Assembly: GCA_963848825.1 (NCBI GenBank)
Contig: CAWKFA010000002.1
Coordinates: forward strand, 1-64,000
DNA: 64,000 nt
Source of the DNA: CAVVSQ01 sp963848825
GTDB taxonomy: Bacteria > Planctomycetota > Planctomycetia > Gemmatales > Gemmataceae
Direction: 5' to 3'
The position numbers were made by a program, and so were the translations under genes. This document shows, one piece after another, positions 45,831 to 57,210 of this stretch. Position 1 is the first letter of the stretch. Every line of letters begins with the position of its first letter. The notes beneath the pieces were generated by a model. It had not been told where the DNA came from. It saw only the letters and a program-made list of their open reading frames with translations, and made no database searches.

Positions 45831-47172
45831 TCAGCGCGGCGCGGGCTCTACTTTTTTAATCATAACTTGAGAGCAGCGGCCACTCTGATCGTAACGCTGG
45901 CGGCGCGACGGGGGCAGTTCGTCGGGCGTCCCCAGCCGGAAGCCGCCTTTTTGCACGAAATAATTGACGGCTTGCGTGGTGAGGCAGAACAATTCCTTGA
46001 TACCCTGGCCGCGGGCATGCTCCTCGACGAAGCTCATGAGACGCAGGCCAATGCCCTGGTTCTCGTATTTGCCCGCCACGCAGATGCAGGCCATTTCCGC
46101 CCTTGCCTTCGGCCGGACAGGGGTGCAGTGCCACGCAACCGGCCAGGCTGCCGTCCACTTCGAAAACGAAGTAATCGCCAATATGACGTTCGATTTCCGT
46201 GACGGAGCGGGGCAGCAGTTCTTCATTTTCGACACCGGCCCGGATGAGGCCATTGATGCCGCGGGCGTCCTTTCGGGCGCAGGGCGGATGGCCTGGTATT
46301 CATTGGTATGAACGAGTGTACCGATGCCTTCGTTGGAAAAGACCTCGCCGAGCAAACCTTCCTCCACCCGGCCATCGATGATATGAATGCGCGGCACGCC
46401 ACCCTGCCCCGCCTTGACGGCGCTGATAAGCTTCGACACGCTCGCCGGGTTCAAGTCGGCACGCTGGCGTTTCAGCAGGGCGTCGGCCTCATCAACGGTC
46501 AGTTGGCGCACCAGCGCCTCTTCGTTACCGGCCCTGGCGGCACCGGACGTCGGCGCGTCCGGGCCGGGCGCGGAGCAGCACGCCCGCATGGTTGGTCAGG
46601 TAGATCAACTTGACGGCACCCAACGACTTGGCCACCTCCACCGCGACAGTGTCGGAATTGAGCCGATAGGTATTGCCCTCGCCATCGCAGCCAAGGGGAG
46701 GAATGACCGGAATGATGTCGCTTTCCAAAAGAGCGGCAGAAGGCAATATCGACACGTTCGAGCCGGCCGGTCCACTGATGATCGACCCCCTGGAGGATGC
46801 CGGCGGGGTGGGCCACGAGGGCGTTGCTGCAGGCGCCGCGCAGATCGTGGGCGGCGAGGCCTTCCAGAATCTCATGCGTCACCCCGGTGGCGGCGGTCAG
46901 CGCCAGCTGCAACGTGGCAGCGTCGGTGACGCCGGTGCCATCGAGGTTGGACGGCATCTGCCCGGCATCTCGGCCAGGCGACGGATCTGATGCCCGGCGC
47001 CGTGGACCAGCGCCACCTCGATGCGCAAGCTGCGCAGCAGGGCGATGTCGAGCAGCAGGTTGCGAAAGTTGTCGCATTCGACGATGGCGCCATCGAGGGC
47101 GATCACAAAGATCCGGTCGCGATAATGCGGCACGTAGCGTAACATTTCCCGCAAGTCGGCCAGGCGCAGCAT
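45831..47172 (-). CDS. argA: N-acetylglutamate synthase, fused amino-acid-kinase and acetyltransferase domains (frameshifted)
   Basis: Catalyses acetyl-CoA + glutamate to N-acetylglutamate, the first step of arginine synthesis. From ATG 47172 the kinase-like domain reads MLRLADLREMLRYVPHYRDR, FVIALDGAIVECDNFRNLLL and IEVALVHGAGHQIRRLAEM. In other frames VTDAATLQLALTAATGVTHE, then VIPPLGCDGEGNTYRLNSDT and SLGAVKLIYLTNHAGV follow. The GNAT domain ends it: MACICVAGKYENQGIGLRLM (acetyl-CoA loop), KELFCLTTQAVNYFVQKGGF and DELPPSRRQRYDQ. The stop is at 45831. At least four shifts are needed over about 447 codons, the normal length, so the damage is probably sequence error in a required gene. Confidence 0.85.
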
Positions 47173-47260
47173 AGGGCCTCTCCAGGATGGTTGGGACTCG
47201 CGAAATCAGGATTGCAGATTTGTTGATAAACCGCAATCCTTGATCGCGGCCGACGGCGTT

Positions 47261-48416
47261 TCAAGCGCCGCCCTGACTTAGCCATTTCTTGATTTTCGCC
47301 AGCTCTTTCTCCCATTGATCGCTCAAGCGCCGCTGGCTGAAAGCGCCATAAATGAGGTCGAGCGTTTCCAGGAAGTGGCGAACTTGCGTCACGCGCTCTT
47401 CCTGACGGGCATGCTCTTCCTCTCCTTCCGGCACAGGGAGCTTGGCCCCGCTGACGGCCAACGTCTCCGCTTGCAACACGAATTCGTAAGCCTGATCGTG
47501 ACGAACCATGGTCACGCCGACCTTGCGCGGCAGCTTGCCGGCTTGCACCGCACGCATGGCTTCCGGCAGGCGCGTGGGGCCATCGCTGCTGATGCTCTCC
47601 TTGCCGGTTTGGCCGCGCGGGCACTCCAGGGAAAGCGTGCGCGTCAGCATGATCGCGCACCTGCGAGTCGTCGGATAGCTTGAGCGTGTCGGACTCGTTT
47701 TCCAGGTAGTACCAGAGCCAAAGCAGGAACTCGTTGCCCAGGAAATCGCGGCTGGCCTCGTCGGGCAGCCACGCGACCTCGTGGGCATGGCTGGGAACGA
47801 AGATCGAAGGGGCGGCATCGTCAACGTGGCGCGTTTGTTGCGTCACTTCGGCATGCTGAAATGCCTGCCTGCCCGACCCCAAAAGATCGAGGCGATGATC
47901 GAAGGTCTGTTTGAACAGCGTTATCAGGTGGTCGAGCGCCGTAACAGACGTGGTGCCCACGAGTAGCTCGTGCGAGGGAGCGTCCCAGAGCAGAGGGATG
48001 GCTTTGCGGCGCAGAAATCGGCCGTCGCTCGCTTCGGTCTCCAGACGTTCCTTGGCGAGCAGGCGCGCCTCGCGCTTTTGGCGAGCGCTGGGCCGGCCGC
48101 TCGGGTTGGCCGAGATCAGGCCCTCGAGCTCGACCTGGGTATAGGCGCGCAACAGGTCGCCGGGGATGCTTAGCGTGTCGATGCGCAGGGCGAAGTGCAA
48201 GGAATCGTTGATCACGTTTTTAGCGAGATCGAAACGCGTATCGAGAATGTGGTCACCCGCGGTCCAGCCTGCCGAAGTGCCATCCCCCGAGGCCACGCGC
48301 TGCTTGCCCATGGCGTGCGCGACCAGCGGTTCAAGGTGCTCGGGCCCAAAGGTGCGCGGCCCGCGGCCGGCTACTTTAAAGCGCATGCAAGTCAAGCGAC
48401 CGGAAAAAAAACCCAT
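47261..48416 (-). CDS. RdgC-like protein (one frameshift)
   Basis: About 385 residues from ATG 48416 (MGFFSGRLTCMRFKVAGRGP, with an A8 run in the start region). GPEHLEPLVAHAMGKQRVAS, GWTAGDHILDTRFDLAKNVI, LHFALRIDTLSIPGDLLRAY and PSARQKREARLLAKERLETE follow. Then come RRKAIPLLWDAPSHELLVGT, a C-terminal DEASRDFLGNEFLLWLWYYL and, after a shift near 47640, ECPRGQTGKESISSDGPTRL. The early part (K...A..LP...+...L...V..L...R...R...K....L.E) recalls the recombination-associated RdgC family, a DNA-binding protein that limits RecA. The assignment is by eye and moderate. Confidence 0.55.
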
Positions 48417-48601
48417 TTGGTCCTTCGCTAAGTGAAATCAGCTGGAGGGGAAGGGACCGCGCCGTCTCGGAGCGGTTGCTGGACGCAGCCGGCGCCGCGC
48501 GCGCCAGCGTAAAGGTGCCCGCGCGACCATATTAAAAGATTAAGGATGAGGAAGGTCAAACCCATCCTCATCCTTGCTGCTGCCAATTTTTCGTCGGTTT
48601 G

Positions 48602-48796
48602 TTAGCGGCGGCTCCAGCGATAGTTCGGGCTGGAGGACATGGAGGGGTTGGCTTCGCCGTCTTTCTCGCGCATCTCCTCGTGGATGACCGGGTGCCATTT
48701 GCGGGAACGTTCCTCGGGGGACACATAATTCTCCCGGGCCCAACGTCGCAAACGCAGCTCCTCGATAAAATCCAACTCCATAACACCACTGCTCAT
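48602..48796 (-). CDS. Small conserved-looking protein, 64 residues
   Basis: ATG 48796 with AAAAGGGGAG just upstream (a strong ribosome site). The sequence starts MSSGVMELDFIEELRLRRWA and continues RENYVSPEERSRKWHPVIHE. High charge, one WARxNYV block and no signal or membrane segment are seen. The typical codon use and clear translation start speak for a real gene. Function unknown. Confidence 0.65.
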   Translation of the reverse strand: MSSGVMELDFIEELRLRRWARENYVSPEERSRKWHPVIHEEMREKDGEANPSMSSSPNYRWSRR

Positions 48797-49057
48797 GACA
48801 ACTCCCCTTTTCAGCACTGTGCTTTGAAAACTGCCTTCCCGAAAGGGTGGCGCCCATTAAATATATAAGTCGGCCCCGGAATATCAAGAATCTGTTGCAA
48901 ATTCTCGCCGGTGCCGGTCCCCTTATTGTCGGCAAATTCAGCAAAATTGATGAAAATCACAAGGTTTTACCTATAAAAATGCCGCGTTGGCCCTGACTGG
49001 GACCGATGGGCGCTTGGCGGTAGGCTGGAGAAGGCGGCTTTTACCGAAAGTGCGCTG

Positions 49058-50810
49058 TTATTTGCGCGTCTCGAGGAAGGTCACATTGGGACAGATCTTG
49101 CGGGCAACCCGGGTCAAATAGTGCCGGACGTCCCGTATCGTGTGCAAGCGTAATGCCCGCCGGGCGATCTGCTGGCTTACCCCCAGGTCCGCGCTGCGTG
49201 CCAACTCCTTGATGTGCGGGACGAACGCCGGGCTCATGCTGAAGCGACGCAGGCCCATGCCCAACAGCGGTAAAAAGCACCGCGACCGGCCCGCCATCTC
49301 GCCGCACAACGTCACGGGTTTGTTATGTTTGATGCATGCCTTGAGGATATGGTTGAGCACGCGCAGCACCGGGGGGCTGAAGGGCTCACACAGGTGGGCC
49401 ACCTTGGGATTATCGCGGTCGGCGGCCATTACATATTGGATGAGGTCGTTGGAACCGATGCTGATGAATTCAACTTCGCGAAGCAGCGCGTGAATGGTAA
49501 AGGCGGCGGCGGGGACCTCGATCATGATTCCCAGGGGCAAATCGGCATTGAAGGGGACCCCTTCGCGCAGCAATTTGGCCTTGGTTCGCTGCACCATGTG
49601 CTTGAGTTTTTGCACCTCCTCCAGCGTGGTGATCATCGGGAACATCATGCTGACCTGGCCATGCAGGGCGGCGCGCAGGATCGGCGCAGCTGCGTTTGAA
49701 AGAATTGCGGATAGGCCGAGGTGAGCCGAACGCTGCGCCAGCCCAAAAACGGGTTGGCTTCCTTGTTATGCCCGAAATAGGGCACCAGCTTGTCGCCGCC
49801 AAGGTCCAGGGTTCGAATCGTCACTTTGCGATTGGGCGCGCCTTCGATGACGCCGCGATAGGCGGCCAACTGCTCTTCTTCGTTGGGCACCGTGGCATGC
49901 GTTAAAAAGAGGTACTCGGTGCGATAAAGCCCCACGCCGGTGGCGCCGCTGCGCACCGCCATTTCCGCGTCGCCCGGACTGTTCACGTTGGCGAGCAATT
50001 CAATCGGTGTGCCGTCCTTGGTGATGGCCGGAAGATCGCGATTTTCCACCAGGCGATCGCGCATGACCACAAATTCACGCTGCAATTTGCGATAGGCAGC
50101 CTCGACCTCGGCATCGGGGCGCAGGTAGACATGCCCCATGCGGCCATCGAGCGCAATCAAATCGCCGGTCTTGCAGGCTCGATGGATCCCGCGCAACCCG
50201 GAGACCAGGGGGATACCCTGCGAGCGCGCCAGAATCGCCGCATGCCCGGTACTTCCACCTGCCTCGGTGATGATGCCGACGATCTTGAGGCGCTGGAAAA
50301 CCATTACTTGCGAGGGCAGCACCTCCGGCGCCACCAGGATGACCTCCTCATCGCATTCCAGGCAAGCCCCGGGGTCCTGGTGCAGGGCCAATTGCGCCAT
50401 GATGCGCTGGGCGACGTCGCGGATGTCGGCCATGCGCTCCTTCAGATATTCATCCTGAATTTTCTCGAAAAGCTTGGAATAATCGTCGAGCGCCTCCTGC
50501 AGGGCGGAACGCGCATCCACCTTTTTGGTAAGGATGATCGTTTTTACCTTGGTGATAAGGGCCGGGTCGCGCAGGAGCAGACGATGCCCGCGAAAAATGG
50601 AGGCTTCATCCTCGCCCACTTGCTGACTGACGCGGGCCACGATGGCATCGACTTCTTGGCTGGCGCCGACGATGGCATTTTCGAAACGAGTTACTTCGCC
50701 CGAAAGCGCCCCCCGTCGAGGTGCCGGGGTTCGAGCTGGGCCAGCACCTCATCGACACAATATGCCCGGGCAACAACGATGCCGGGGGAGACGGGAACAC
50801 CTTTTAGCAT
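49058..50810 (-). CDS. ptsI: Phosphoenolpyruvate--protein phosphotransferase (PTS enzyme I), two frameshifts
   Basis: About 584 residues from ATG 50810 (MLKGVPVSPGIVVARAYCVD). The phosphohistidine site is in GGSTGHAAILARSQGIPLVS. The PEP-binding barrel has VGLYRTEYLFL, GGDKLVPYFGHNKEANPFLG and RSVRLT, then MMFPMITTLEEVQKLKHMV, EFISIGSNDLIQYVMAADRD and VTLCGEMAGR, whose Cys is the catalytic acid. Shifts lie at the C6/G6 run near 50708 and near 49680. Enzyme I passes phosphate from PEP to HPr; in planctomycetes it serves a regulatory rather than a sugar-uptake chain. HPr is not seen nearby. It is divergent from clpB. Confidence 0.95.
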
Positions 50811-51006
50811 GGCGTTTACTCTAACAAGGCGGGCATGGAGGGTCAATCAGGCAGCTTCTTGGCAGTTTTTACGGAATCCGCCGTAAGCGATTCATAATCT
50901 AATCCATGGCCAGGCCAACGTGGCGCAAGCTTTAAACTGCGCACGTGTGCCGGACAAGCAGACTTTGCCGCATCACCAGCTTTAGCGCAATTTGGAGGTG
51001 CCCCCC
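50811..51006. other. Divergent promoter region between ptsI and clpB
   Basis: This 196-bp region must hold promoters for both genes. GGAGGTG at 50993-50999 is the clpB ribosome site. No CIRCE-type inverted repeat or obvious heat-shock sigma motif was found. Confidence 0.4.
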
Positions 51007-53616
51007 ATGGATCAAAACCGTTTCACCGAAAAATCACTGGAAGCCCTGAGCGGAGCGCAGCGGCTGGCCGCGAAGTTTAATCACCAACAGATGGACGTCG
51101 AGCATCTGCTGCTGGCGCTGCTCGATCAGGAGCGCGGGCTGGCGACCTCCGTCCTTAACAAGGCGGATATCCCCGTCGATGGGCTCAAACTCAAGTTGCA
51201 TCGTGAGCTGGAAAAGTTGCCGCGCGTCACGGGAGCCTCCGGCGACGTGGGCATGACCAGCCGCCTCAATCGCCTCATCGGCGAAGCGGAAAGCGAAGCG
51301 AAAAAGCTCAAGGACGACTACGTTTCCGTTGAACATTTCCTCCTGGCCATCAGCGACGACTCCGGTACCGCCGGCCGTATCTTCAAGGACTTCGGCCTCA
51401 CCCGGGCGCGTCTCATGACCGCCCTGCAACAGGTGCGCGGCCATCAACGCGTCACGACGCCCAATCCCGAGGCGACCTTTGAAGCGCTCGAAAAGTATGG
51501 CCGCGATCTGACGCAAGCCGCCGCCCAGGGCAAGCTCGACCCTGTCATTGGCCGGGATGAAGAGATCCGCCGGGTCATTCAGGTGTTGTCGCGCCGCACC
51601 AAGAACAATCCCGTCCTCATCGGCGAGCCCGGCGTCGGCAAGACCGCCATCGTCGAAGGCCTGGCGCAGCGCATCATCCGCGGCGACGTGCCCGAAGGGC
51701 TCAAGAACAAGAGGGTGGTCTCCCTCGACATGGGCGCCCTGATCGCTGGCGCCAAGTTTCGCGGCGAGTTCGAGGAACGTCTCAAGGCCGTGCTCAAGGA
51801 GGTGCAGGGCTCGCAGGGAGCGATCGTGCTGTTCATCGACGAATTGCACACCGTCGTCGGCGCCGGCAAGGCGGAAGGGGCCATGGATGCCGGCAACCTC
51901 CTCAAACCCATGCTGGCACGCGGCGAATTGCATTGCATCGGGGCCACGACGCTAGACGAATACCGCAAGCATATCGAAAAAGACGCGGCGCTGGAGCGCC
52001 GTTTTCAGCCGGTGTTCGTCGATCAACCGACGGTGGAGGACACGATCTCCATCCTGCGCGGCCTGCGCGAGAAATACGAAGTCCACCACGGCGTGCGCAT
52101 CAAGGACGCCGCCCTGGTCGCCGCGGCCATCTTGTCCAACCGCTACATCGCCGACCGCTTTTTGCCGGACAAGGCCATCGATTTGATCGACGAGGCCGCC
52201 GCCAAGCTGCGCACCGAGATCGACTCCATGCCCACCGAACTGGATGAGGTCAACCGCCGCCTCATGCAACTGGAAATCGAACGCGAAGCCCTCAAGAAGG
52301 AAAAAGACGCCGCGTCACGCGAACGGCTCGCCAAGATCGAAAAGGAGCTGGCCGACCTCAAGGAGCAATCCAGCTCCCTGCGCCGCAGTGGGACGCCGAA
52401 AAAGGGTCCGTCCAGGAACTGGGCGTCTGCGCGAGCAGATTGAACACACCAAGATTGAAATCGAGAAGGCCGAGCGTGCCTACGATTATGCCAGGGCCGC
52501 CGAGCTGAAGTTCGGCAAGCTTAACGACCTGGACCGCCAGCTCAAGGCCCAGGAAGAAAACCTCTCGCAAAAACAGGGCGCCACGCGCCTGATCAAGGAA
52601 GAAGTCGACGAAGAGGACATCGCCAAGGTCATCAGCCGCTGGACCGGCATTCCCGTGATCAAGCTTCTCGAGGGGGAAGTGCAGAAGCTGCTTCATCTGG
52701 GCGAAGAGTTGCACCAGCGCGTCATCGGGCAAGACGAAGCCGTCGTGGCCGTCGCCGAAGCGGTCGTGCGGGCGCGCTCCGGGCTGAAAGATCCACACCG
52801 GCCGATCGGCTCCTTCATCTTTCTCGGCCCCACCGGAGTCGGCAAAACCGAGCTGGCGCGGCGCGCTGGCGGAGTTTTTGTTCGACGACGATCGCGCCAT
52901 GATCCGCATCGACATGTCCGAATATCAGGAAAAGCACACAGTCGCCCGCTTGCTCGGCGCTCCGCCCGGCTACATCGGCTTCGAGGAAGGGGGTCAGCTC
53001 ACCGAAGCGGTGCGGCGCCGGCCTTATGCCGTCATCCTTTTCGACGAAATCGAGAAGGCGCACCATGACGTGTTCAACGTGCTCCTGCAAATCCTCGACG
53101 ATGGCCGGCTCACCGATGGCCAGGGCCGCACCGTCGACTTCAAGAACACGATCGTCATCATGACGAGCAACATCGGCAGCCAGCGCATTCTCAGCTATCA
53201 GGGCACTTTCGACGGCGAAGGCTACGAACGTATGAAGGAAGCCGTGCTTCGAGGAGATGCGCAATCACTTCCGGCCCGAGTTTCTCAATCGCGTTGACGA
53301 AATCATCGTCTTCCACGCCCTGGATGAGAAACATTTGCAGGAAATCGTGCTGATTCAACTCAAACGGCTCCAGGAGCGGTTGGCCGAGCGCCACATCACC
53401 CTGGAATTGACCGATGCCGCCAAGGTCCATCTGGTGCGCGTCGGTTACGACCCGTCCTACGGAGCCCGGCCCCTTAAACGAGCCATTCAAAAGGAAGTGG
53501 AAAACAACCTGGGCCGGCTGTTGCTGGAAGGCAAGGTCAAGGACGGCCAGACAGTGGTGGTGGATTATGACGTCAAGAAAGGCCAGGTAACCTTCACGCC
53601 CAAGCCCGCGGCGTAG
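51007..53616 (+). CDS. clpB: ClpB disaggregase (AAA+ chaperone), split by single-base shifts
   Basis: ATG 51007 (MDQNRFTEKSLEALSGAQRL) follows GGAGGTG. It has the N-domain, then nucleotide-binding domain 1 with IGEPGVGKTA (51630) and VLFIDELHTVVGAG (Walker B), the coiled-coil M domain, NBD2 with GPTGVGKTELA (52832), AVILFDEIEKAH and FRPEFLNRVDEI, ending GQVTFTPKPAA at 53616. Total about 869 codons, the usual length. The frame breaks near 52385-52420 (two one-base losses), at 52860 (one extra base in GCGCGGCGCGC) and at 53250 (one extra C in CTTCGAGGAG). These are small local changes in a conserved gene, so sequencing error is more likely than inactivation. ClpB rescues aggregated proteins together with DnaK. 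Confidence 0.95.
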
Positions 53617-53624
53617 TTGGGTCC

Positions 53625-54044
53625 TCAGTGCGACCAAAAGAACAGACAAAGGGCGGCGCACATAAGGCAAAGGAAGGCCGGCAGCATGCCGTTGATGAAA
53701 AAATCCAGCAGATGCGCGGCGTTGGCCGCGGAAACGGCCAAAGAAAGGCCAGCGCCGCCAATCAGCACGAGTGCCGCGATCAGGTTCGACTTCAGGACGC
53801 GCCCGGTGATAGGGTTTACGCCTGCTTTCCGCCCGCGCCTGCGCTTCGAGCCCGCGCACGTACTCCTTGACTTCTGACGACTCGCCGGGAATTGCAGTCG
53901 GCGCATGGACGCCATAATCCGCAGGTGCGTCTTCCTCGATGCTGGTATCCAGGGAGCGTGTACACACGGGGCACCGCTCCGGCGCCGCGCTCCAAGCGCG
54001 ACGCTCACCTTGATCTCTTCCAGACAATGGGGACAACGAAGCAT
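53625..54044 (-). CDS. Zinc-ribbon membrane protein (frameshifted)
   Basis: About 140 residues from 54044, MLRCPHCLEEIKVSVALGA, then CPVCTRSLDTSIEEDAPADY and VKEYVRGLEAQARAESR in another frame, then NPITGRVLKSNLIAALVLIG, LAVSAANAAHLLDF and MLPAFLCLMCAALCLFFWSH. The CPHC...CPVC pair is a zinc ribbon, the middle an acidic linker, and the end two membrane helices. Its end faces the end of clpB, converging within 10 bases. Function unknown; such zinc-ribbon membrane proteins are common in planctomycetes. Confidence 0.7.
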   Translation of the reverse strand: MLRCPHCLEEIKVSVALGARRRSGAPCVHAPWIPASRKTHLRIMASMRRLQFPASRQKSRSTCAGSKRRRGRKAGVNPITGRVLKSNLIAALVLIGGAGLSLAVSAANAAHLLDFFINGMLPAFLCLMCAALCLFFWSH

Positions 54045-54149
54045 CGCGGCGTACCTTAAAGCAAGCGGCTGACGGGGTCCGCAAGTTAGTACGGCGCGGC
54101 GGCGAAAGTCTTACAAGAATTGCGCTTGCTCAAGTTTTCGTGAATTCCT

Positions 54150-54962
54150 TCACGCCGTGGCGTCGGCGGCTTCATCGCTTTTCGCCTTGCCACCCGCGAA
54201 CTTCGCCCATAACCCGCGCAGGCCGCGTGGCTTCTCCAGGTCTGCCACCCGCGCTGCCAGGGTCTCATTCAATTGTCGCATGGTGTTCAGTTCTCGGCGT
54301 AAATCTTCTTCCGCGCGCCGCCGCTCTTTCTCAAGCTGCTGCACGCCCTTGGTCAGGCTGGCCGCCGTCGTGTCCAGCGTTTGCAGCTTGTCCTTCATCC
54401 CGGAGACGGTCTTGCGTGAGCGAGCCATCAATTCCTCCACGTGCCGCGCGATTTCCGCATGCGCCAGCTCATTGGCCCGCCGTTCCGCCGCCTCGATGCT
54501 CGTGGCCAGTTCGTGCCCCTTCGTCACGATCGCTTGCTCCATTGACGAAGCCAGCTCGTTGCTCTTGGTGGTGATCGCCTGCTCGGCATTCTTTTCCACT
54601 TCCTCGATCCGGCCGGAAAGCGTCGCCGCCGTCTTCGTAATCTTCTCCTCGGCATCTCGGGCCGTCGTCTCGATATGCGCAACGATGCCGCGCTCCGCCT
54701 CCTTGCTGCGCTGTTCCAGTGAACGTATGCCTTCGAAGGTTACTTCCGTGGCCGCCACGCGGGCCGCCTTGTCCGCCACCTCCGCGGCTGCTTGCTCGAT
54801 CTTCGGTAAGCGCTGGGCGACCGTGGCGTCCACCTTCTGCGCCACCTGCACCTGTAGCTCGTCGTCGATCGTGGTAACGCTGCCGCACAGCGCCCGCCGC
54901 AGCAACTCCGTCATCATGGCACCCAGACGGTCGATACCTCGCCGATCGATGGATCTAGGCAC
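54150..54962 (-). CDS. Long coiled-coil protein
   Basis: 270 residues from a GTG at 54962; a start at ATG 54917 (MMTELLRRALCGSVTTIDDE) is an alternative. From residue 30 on almost everything is heptad-like: VAQRLPKIEQAAAEVADKAA, LEQRSKEAERGIVAHIET, KDKLQTLDTTAASLTKGVQQ, LEKERRRAEEDLRRELNTMR. The C-terminus LWAKFAGGKAKSDEAADATA is short and unstructured. There is no membrane segment. It may be a structural or chromosome/cell-wall associated coiled coil. Function unknown. Confidence 0.65.
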   Translation of the reverse strand: MPRSIDRRGIDRLGAMMTELLRRALCGSVTTIDDELQVQVAQKVDATVAQRLPKIEQAAAEVADKAARVAATEVTFEGIRSLEQRSKEAERGIVAHIETTARDAEEKITKTAATLSGRIEEVEKNAEQAITTKSNELASSMEQAIVTKGHELATSIEAAERRANELAHAEIARHVEELMARSRKTVSGMKDKLQTLDTTAASLTKGVQQLEKERRRAEEDLRRELNTMRQLNETLAARVADLEKPRGLRGLWAKFAGGKAKSDEAADATA

Positions 54963-55323
54963 TCTACCAACGGACCAAGCGGCTTTTTGCTCTCGGCTTC
55001 GAAAGAAGGATGATGTTCATTCACGATGGGCTCCCGGTCATTGGCGCGCTGGATAAACTTGGCTGCGAATCAGACAATGTCCTCCTTATAATACAGAAAT
55101 TCCGCCTACTTTTCGCGCTAAGCCACGATCTTGCCGCGTATTTCCCTCAACTTTGGCCACGCCCTCGCAAAATAGGTTTCCTTAAACAAACCGGCGAGGT
55201 CTTTTGAGCAGCACCGTTAAATGGTATTTTCCTGAGGCTTCTCTTTATGTTGACCTGTCAATTTTGATACGTTAATGGCATCCTCTCCAGTAACTGTCAA
55301 CCAAGGTCTTCGCGGGGTGTTCC
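54963..55323. other. Intergenic stretch, divergent
   Basis: 361 bases between the coiled-coil gene (minus) and the PQQ-propeller gene (plus). No gene is supported. TTGACC at 55250-55255 with TAATGG 17 bases downstream is a weak promoter candidate for the plus-strand gene. Confidence 0.4.
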
Positions 55324-57142
55324 ATGAATAACCAAACCGAACAACCGGTTCAAACGACGGCGGCGCCAGCCACGGCCACGACCGCGCGTTTACGTCTCTG
55401 GCCAGCCGTGGTATTGCTGGCGCTTCTTTGGATCGTGCGCGTGGCGGCGACGACGGGAGATTTCGCCCCGTTCAAGTTCTTTTTCGGCTTGATGATCGTG
55501 CCGCTGGTCGTCTTTCTCTTGTTGATTTTCTGGTGGCTGCTGTTTAGTCGTCTGCGCCGTTCCGACCGCTTCCTGGGAATTGGGACACTGGCGCTGGTGA
55601 CGGTCGCCACAATCTTGGCCGCTGGTGAGAACTTCCCGGCCATGGCCATGATTCTCTATGCATTGCCGATCCTCGTCACCGCCTGGATCGGCTGGCTCAT
55701 CTTGACGTATCCCCTTGGCTGGCCGCTACGCGCGCGGGCTCCTGGCCATCTTCGTGGCGGTCGGCGTGGTTTGCGCACTACTCCGGGTTGACGGCATGGA
55801 CGGCAATTTTACCGCGAAATTTAGCTGGCGCTGGGAGACGACGCCGGAAGAGTTGCACCTCGCCTCACTCAACTCACCGGGAGCGACCAGGACGGGTGGC
55901 ACCGTTGCCGCCGAAGACTTGATCGAAAAGCCGGGGGATTGGACCGGCTTTCGTGGCGCGCAACGGGATGGCCGCTTGACCGGCTTTCGCGTCGCGAGCG
56001 ACTGGGCCAAATCGCCGCCGAAGGAACTTTGGCGGCATCGTATTGGGCCAGGCTGGTCGTCCCTGGCGGTTGTTGGCAAGTCTGTCTTCACCCAGGAACA
56101 ACGCGGCGACGGCGAATATATCGTCTGTTATAGCGCGGACGACGGCAAGGAAATCTGGGCCCACCACGATGTCGCCCGCTTTACCGAAATGGTCGCCGGC
56201 GTGGGTCCCCGGGCGACACCCACGTTTGCCAGCGGCAAGCTGTTCGCGCTGGGCGCGACCGGTAAGCTAAATTGCCTCAATGCGGCCAACGGCAAAGTAC
56301 TGTGGACGCGTGATATCGCCGCGGATTCCGGAGCGAAAATACCCCAGTGGGGCTTTTCCAGCTCACCGCTTGTCGCTCAGGGAATCGTGACGGTATTTGC
56401 CGGCGGTGATAATGGCAAGAGCGTGCTGGCTTACAAGGCCGACAAGGGAGAGCTGGCCTGGAGCGCGGGGGAAGGATCGCTGAGCTACTGCTCGCCGCAA
56501 CTTTTGAACATCGCCGGTGTGGACCAGATCTTGATCTCGACCGACAAGGGCACCTCTTCCTTCGAGCCAAACTCGGGCAAGCTTCTCTGGCATTATTCCT
56601 GGCCCGTTGACGGCCTGGCCCGCATCGTCCAGCCAGCCCTCGTTGGCGAACACGACCTCCTCATCGGCAGCGGCATGAACAACGGGACCAAGCGGATTAC
56701 CGTCAGCCACGACGACAAGGGTTGGCAAACCAAGGAGCAGTGGACGTCGCGAAGCATTTCGCCCTATTACAACGACTTCGTGGTCTATGAGGACCATCTC
56801 TATGGCTTCGATATGAATTTCTTTACGTGCGTCAGCTTGAAAAACGGCGCCAAGAAATGGCGGGTTCGCGGCTATGACAATGGCCAGGTGCTTCTGCTCG
56901 CCGAACAAGGCATGCTGGTCATCCTTTCGGAACAGGGGGACGTGGCCCTCGTCGCCGCCACTCCGGATGAGCACAAGGAAATAGCCACTTTCAAGGCGCT
57001 CGAGGGGAAAACCTGGAACCACCCCGTCATCGCCAACGGCAAGCTCTATGTTCGCAACGGCCAGGAGATCGCCTGCTTCCAGTTGCCCGTCTCACCGCCC
57101 CTGACACCAACGACCGCCCGCCTCGAAACGCCGCGGCCATGA
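55324..57142 (+). CDS. Membrane-anchored PQQ-like beta-propeller protein (one frameshift)
   Basis: About 606 residues. Four to five N-terminal membrane helices (LWPAVVLLALLWIVRVAATT, FFFGLMIVPLVVFLLLIFWW, MILYALPILVTAWIGWLIL, and after a shift near 55735 LLAIFVAVGVVCALL) are followed by a propeller. Its blades include DWTGFRGAQRDGRLTGFRV, GWSSLAVVGKSVFTQEQRGD, IVCYSADDGKEIWAHHD, FALGATGKLNCLNAANGKVL and SVLAYKADKGELAW. The W-x-x-x-G and DGKEIW repeats are PQQ_2/BamB-like. In planctomycetes such proteins carry a periplasmic propeller of unknown ligand. It ends FQLPVSPP...ETPRP. Confidence 0.8.
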
Positions 57143-57161
57143 GCCGACAGTCCCTTGGGAG

Positions 57162-57190
57162 CGTAGGACGGATTGCCAATCCGTCCTACG
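57162..57190. repeat. Perfect palindrome (14-bp arms, 1-base centre)
   Basis: CGTAGGACGGATTG (57162-57175) and CAATCCGTCCTACG (57177-57190) are reverse complements. This GTAGGACGGATTG palindrome is a dispersed repeat in planctomycete genomes as far as I recall. It lies between two convergent genes and could also act as a terminator stem. Confidence 0.75.
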
Positions 57191-57210
57191 AACCTGGGGA
57201 AGGCCTGGGC

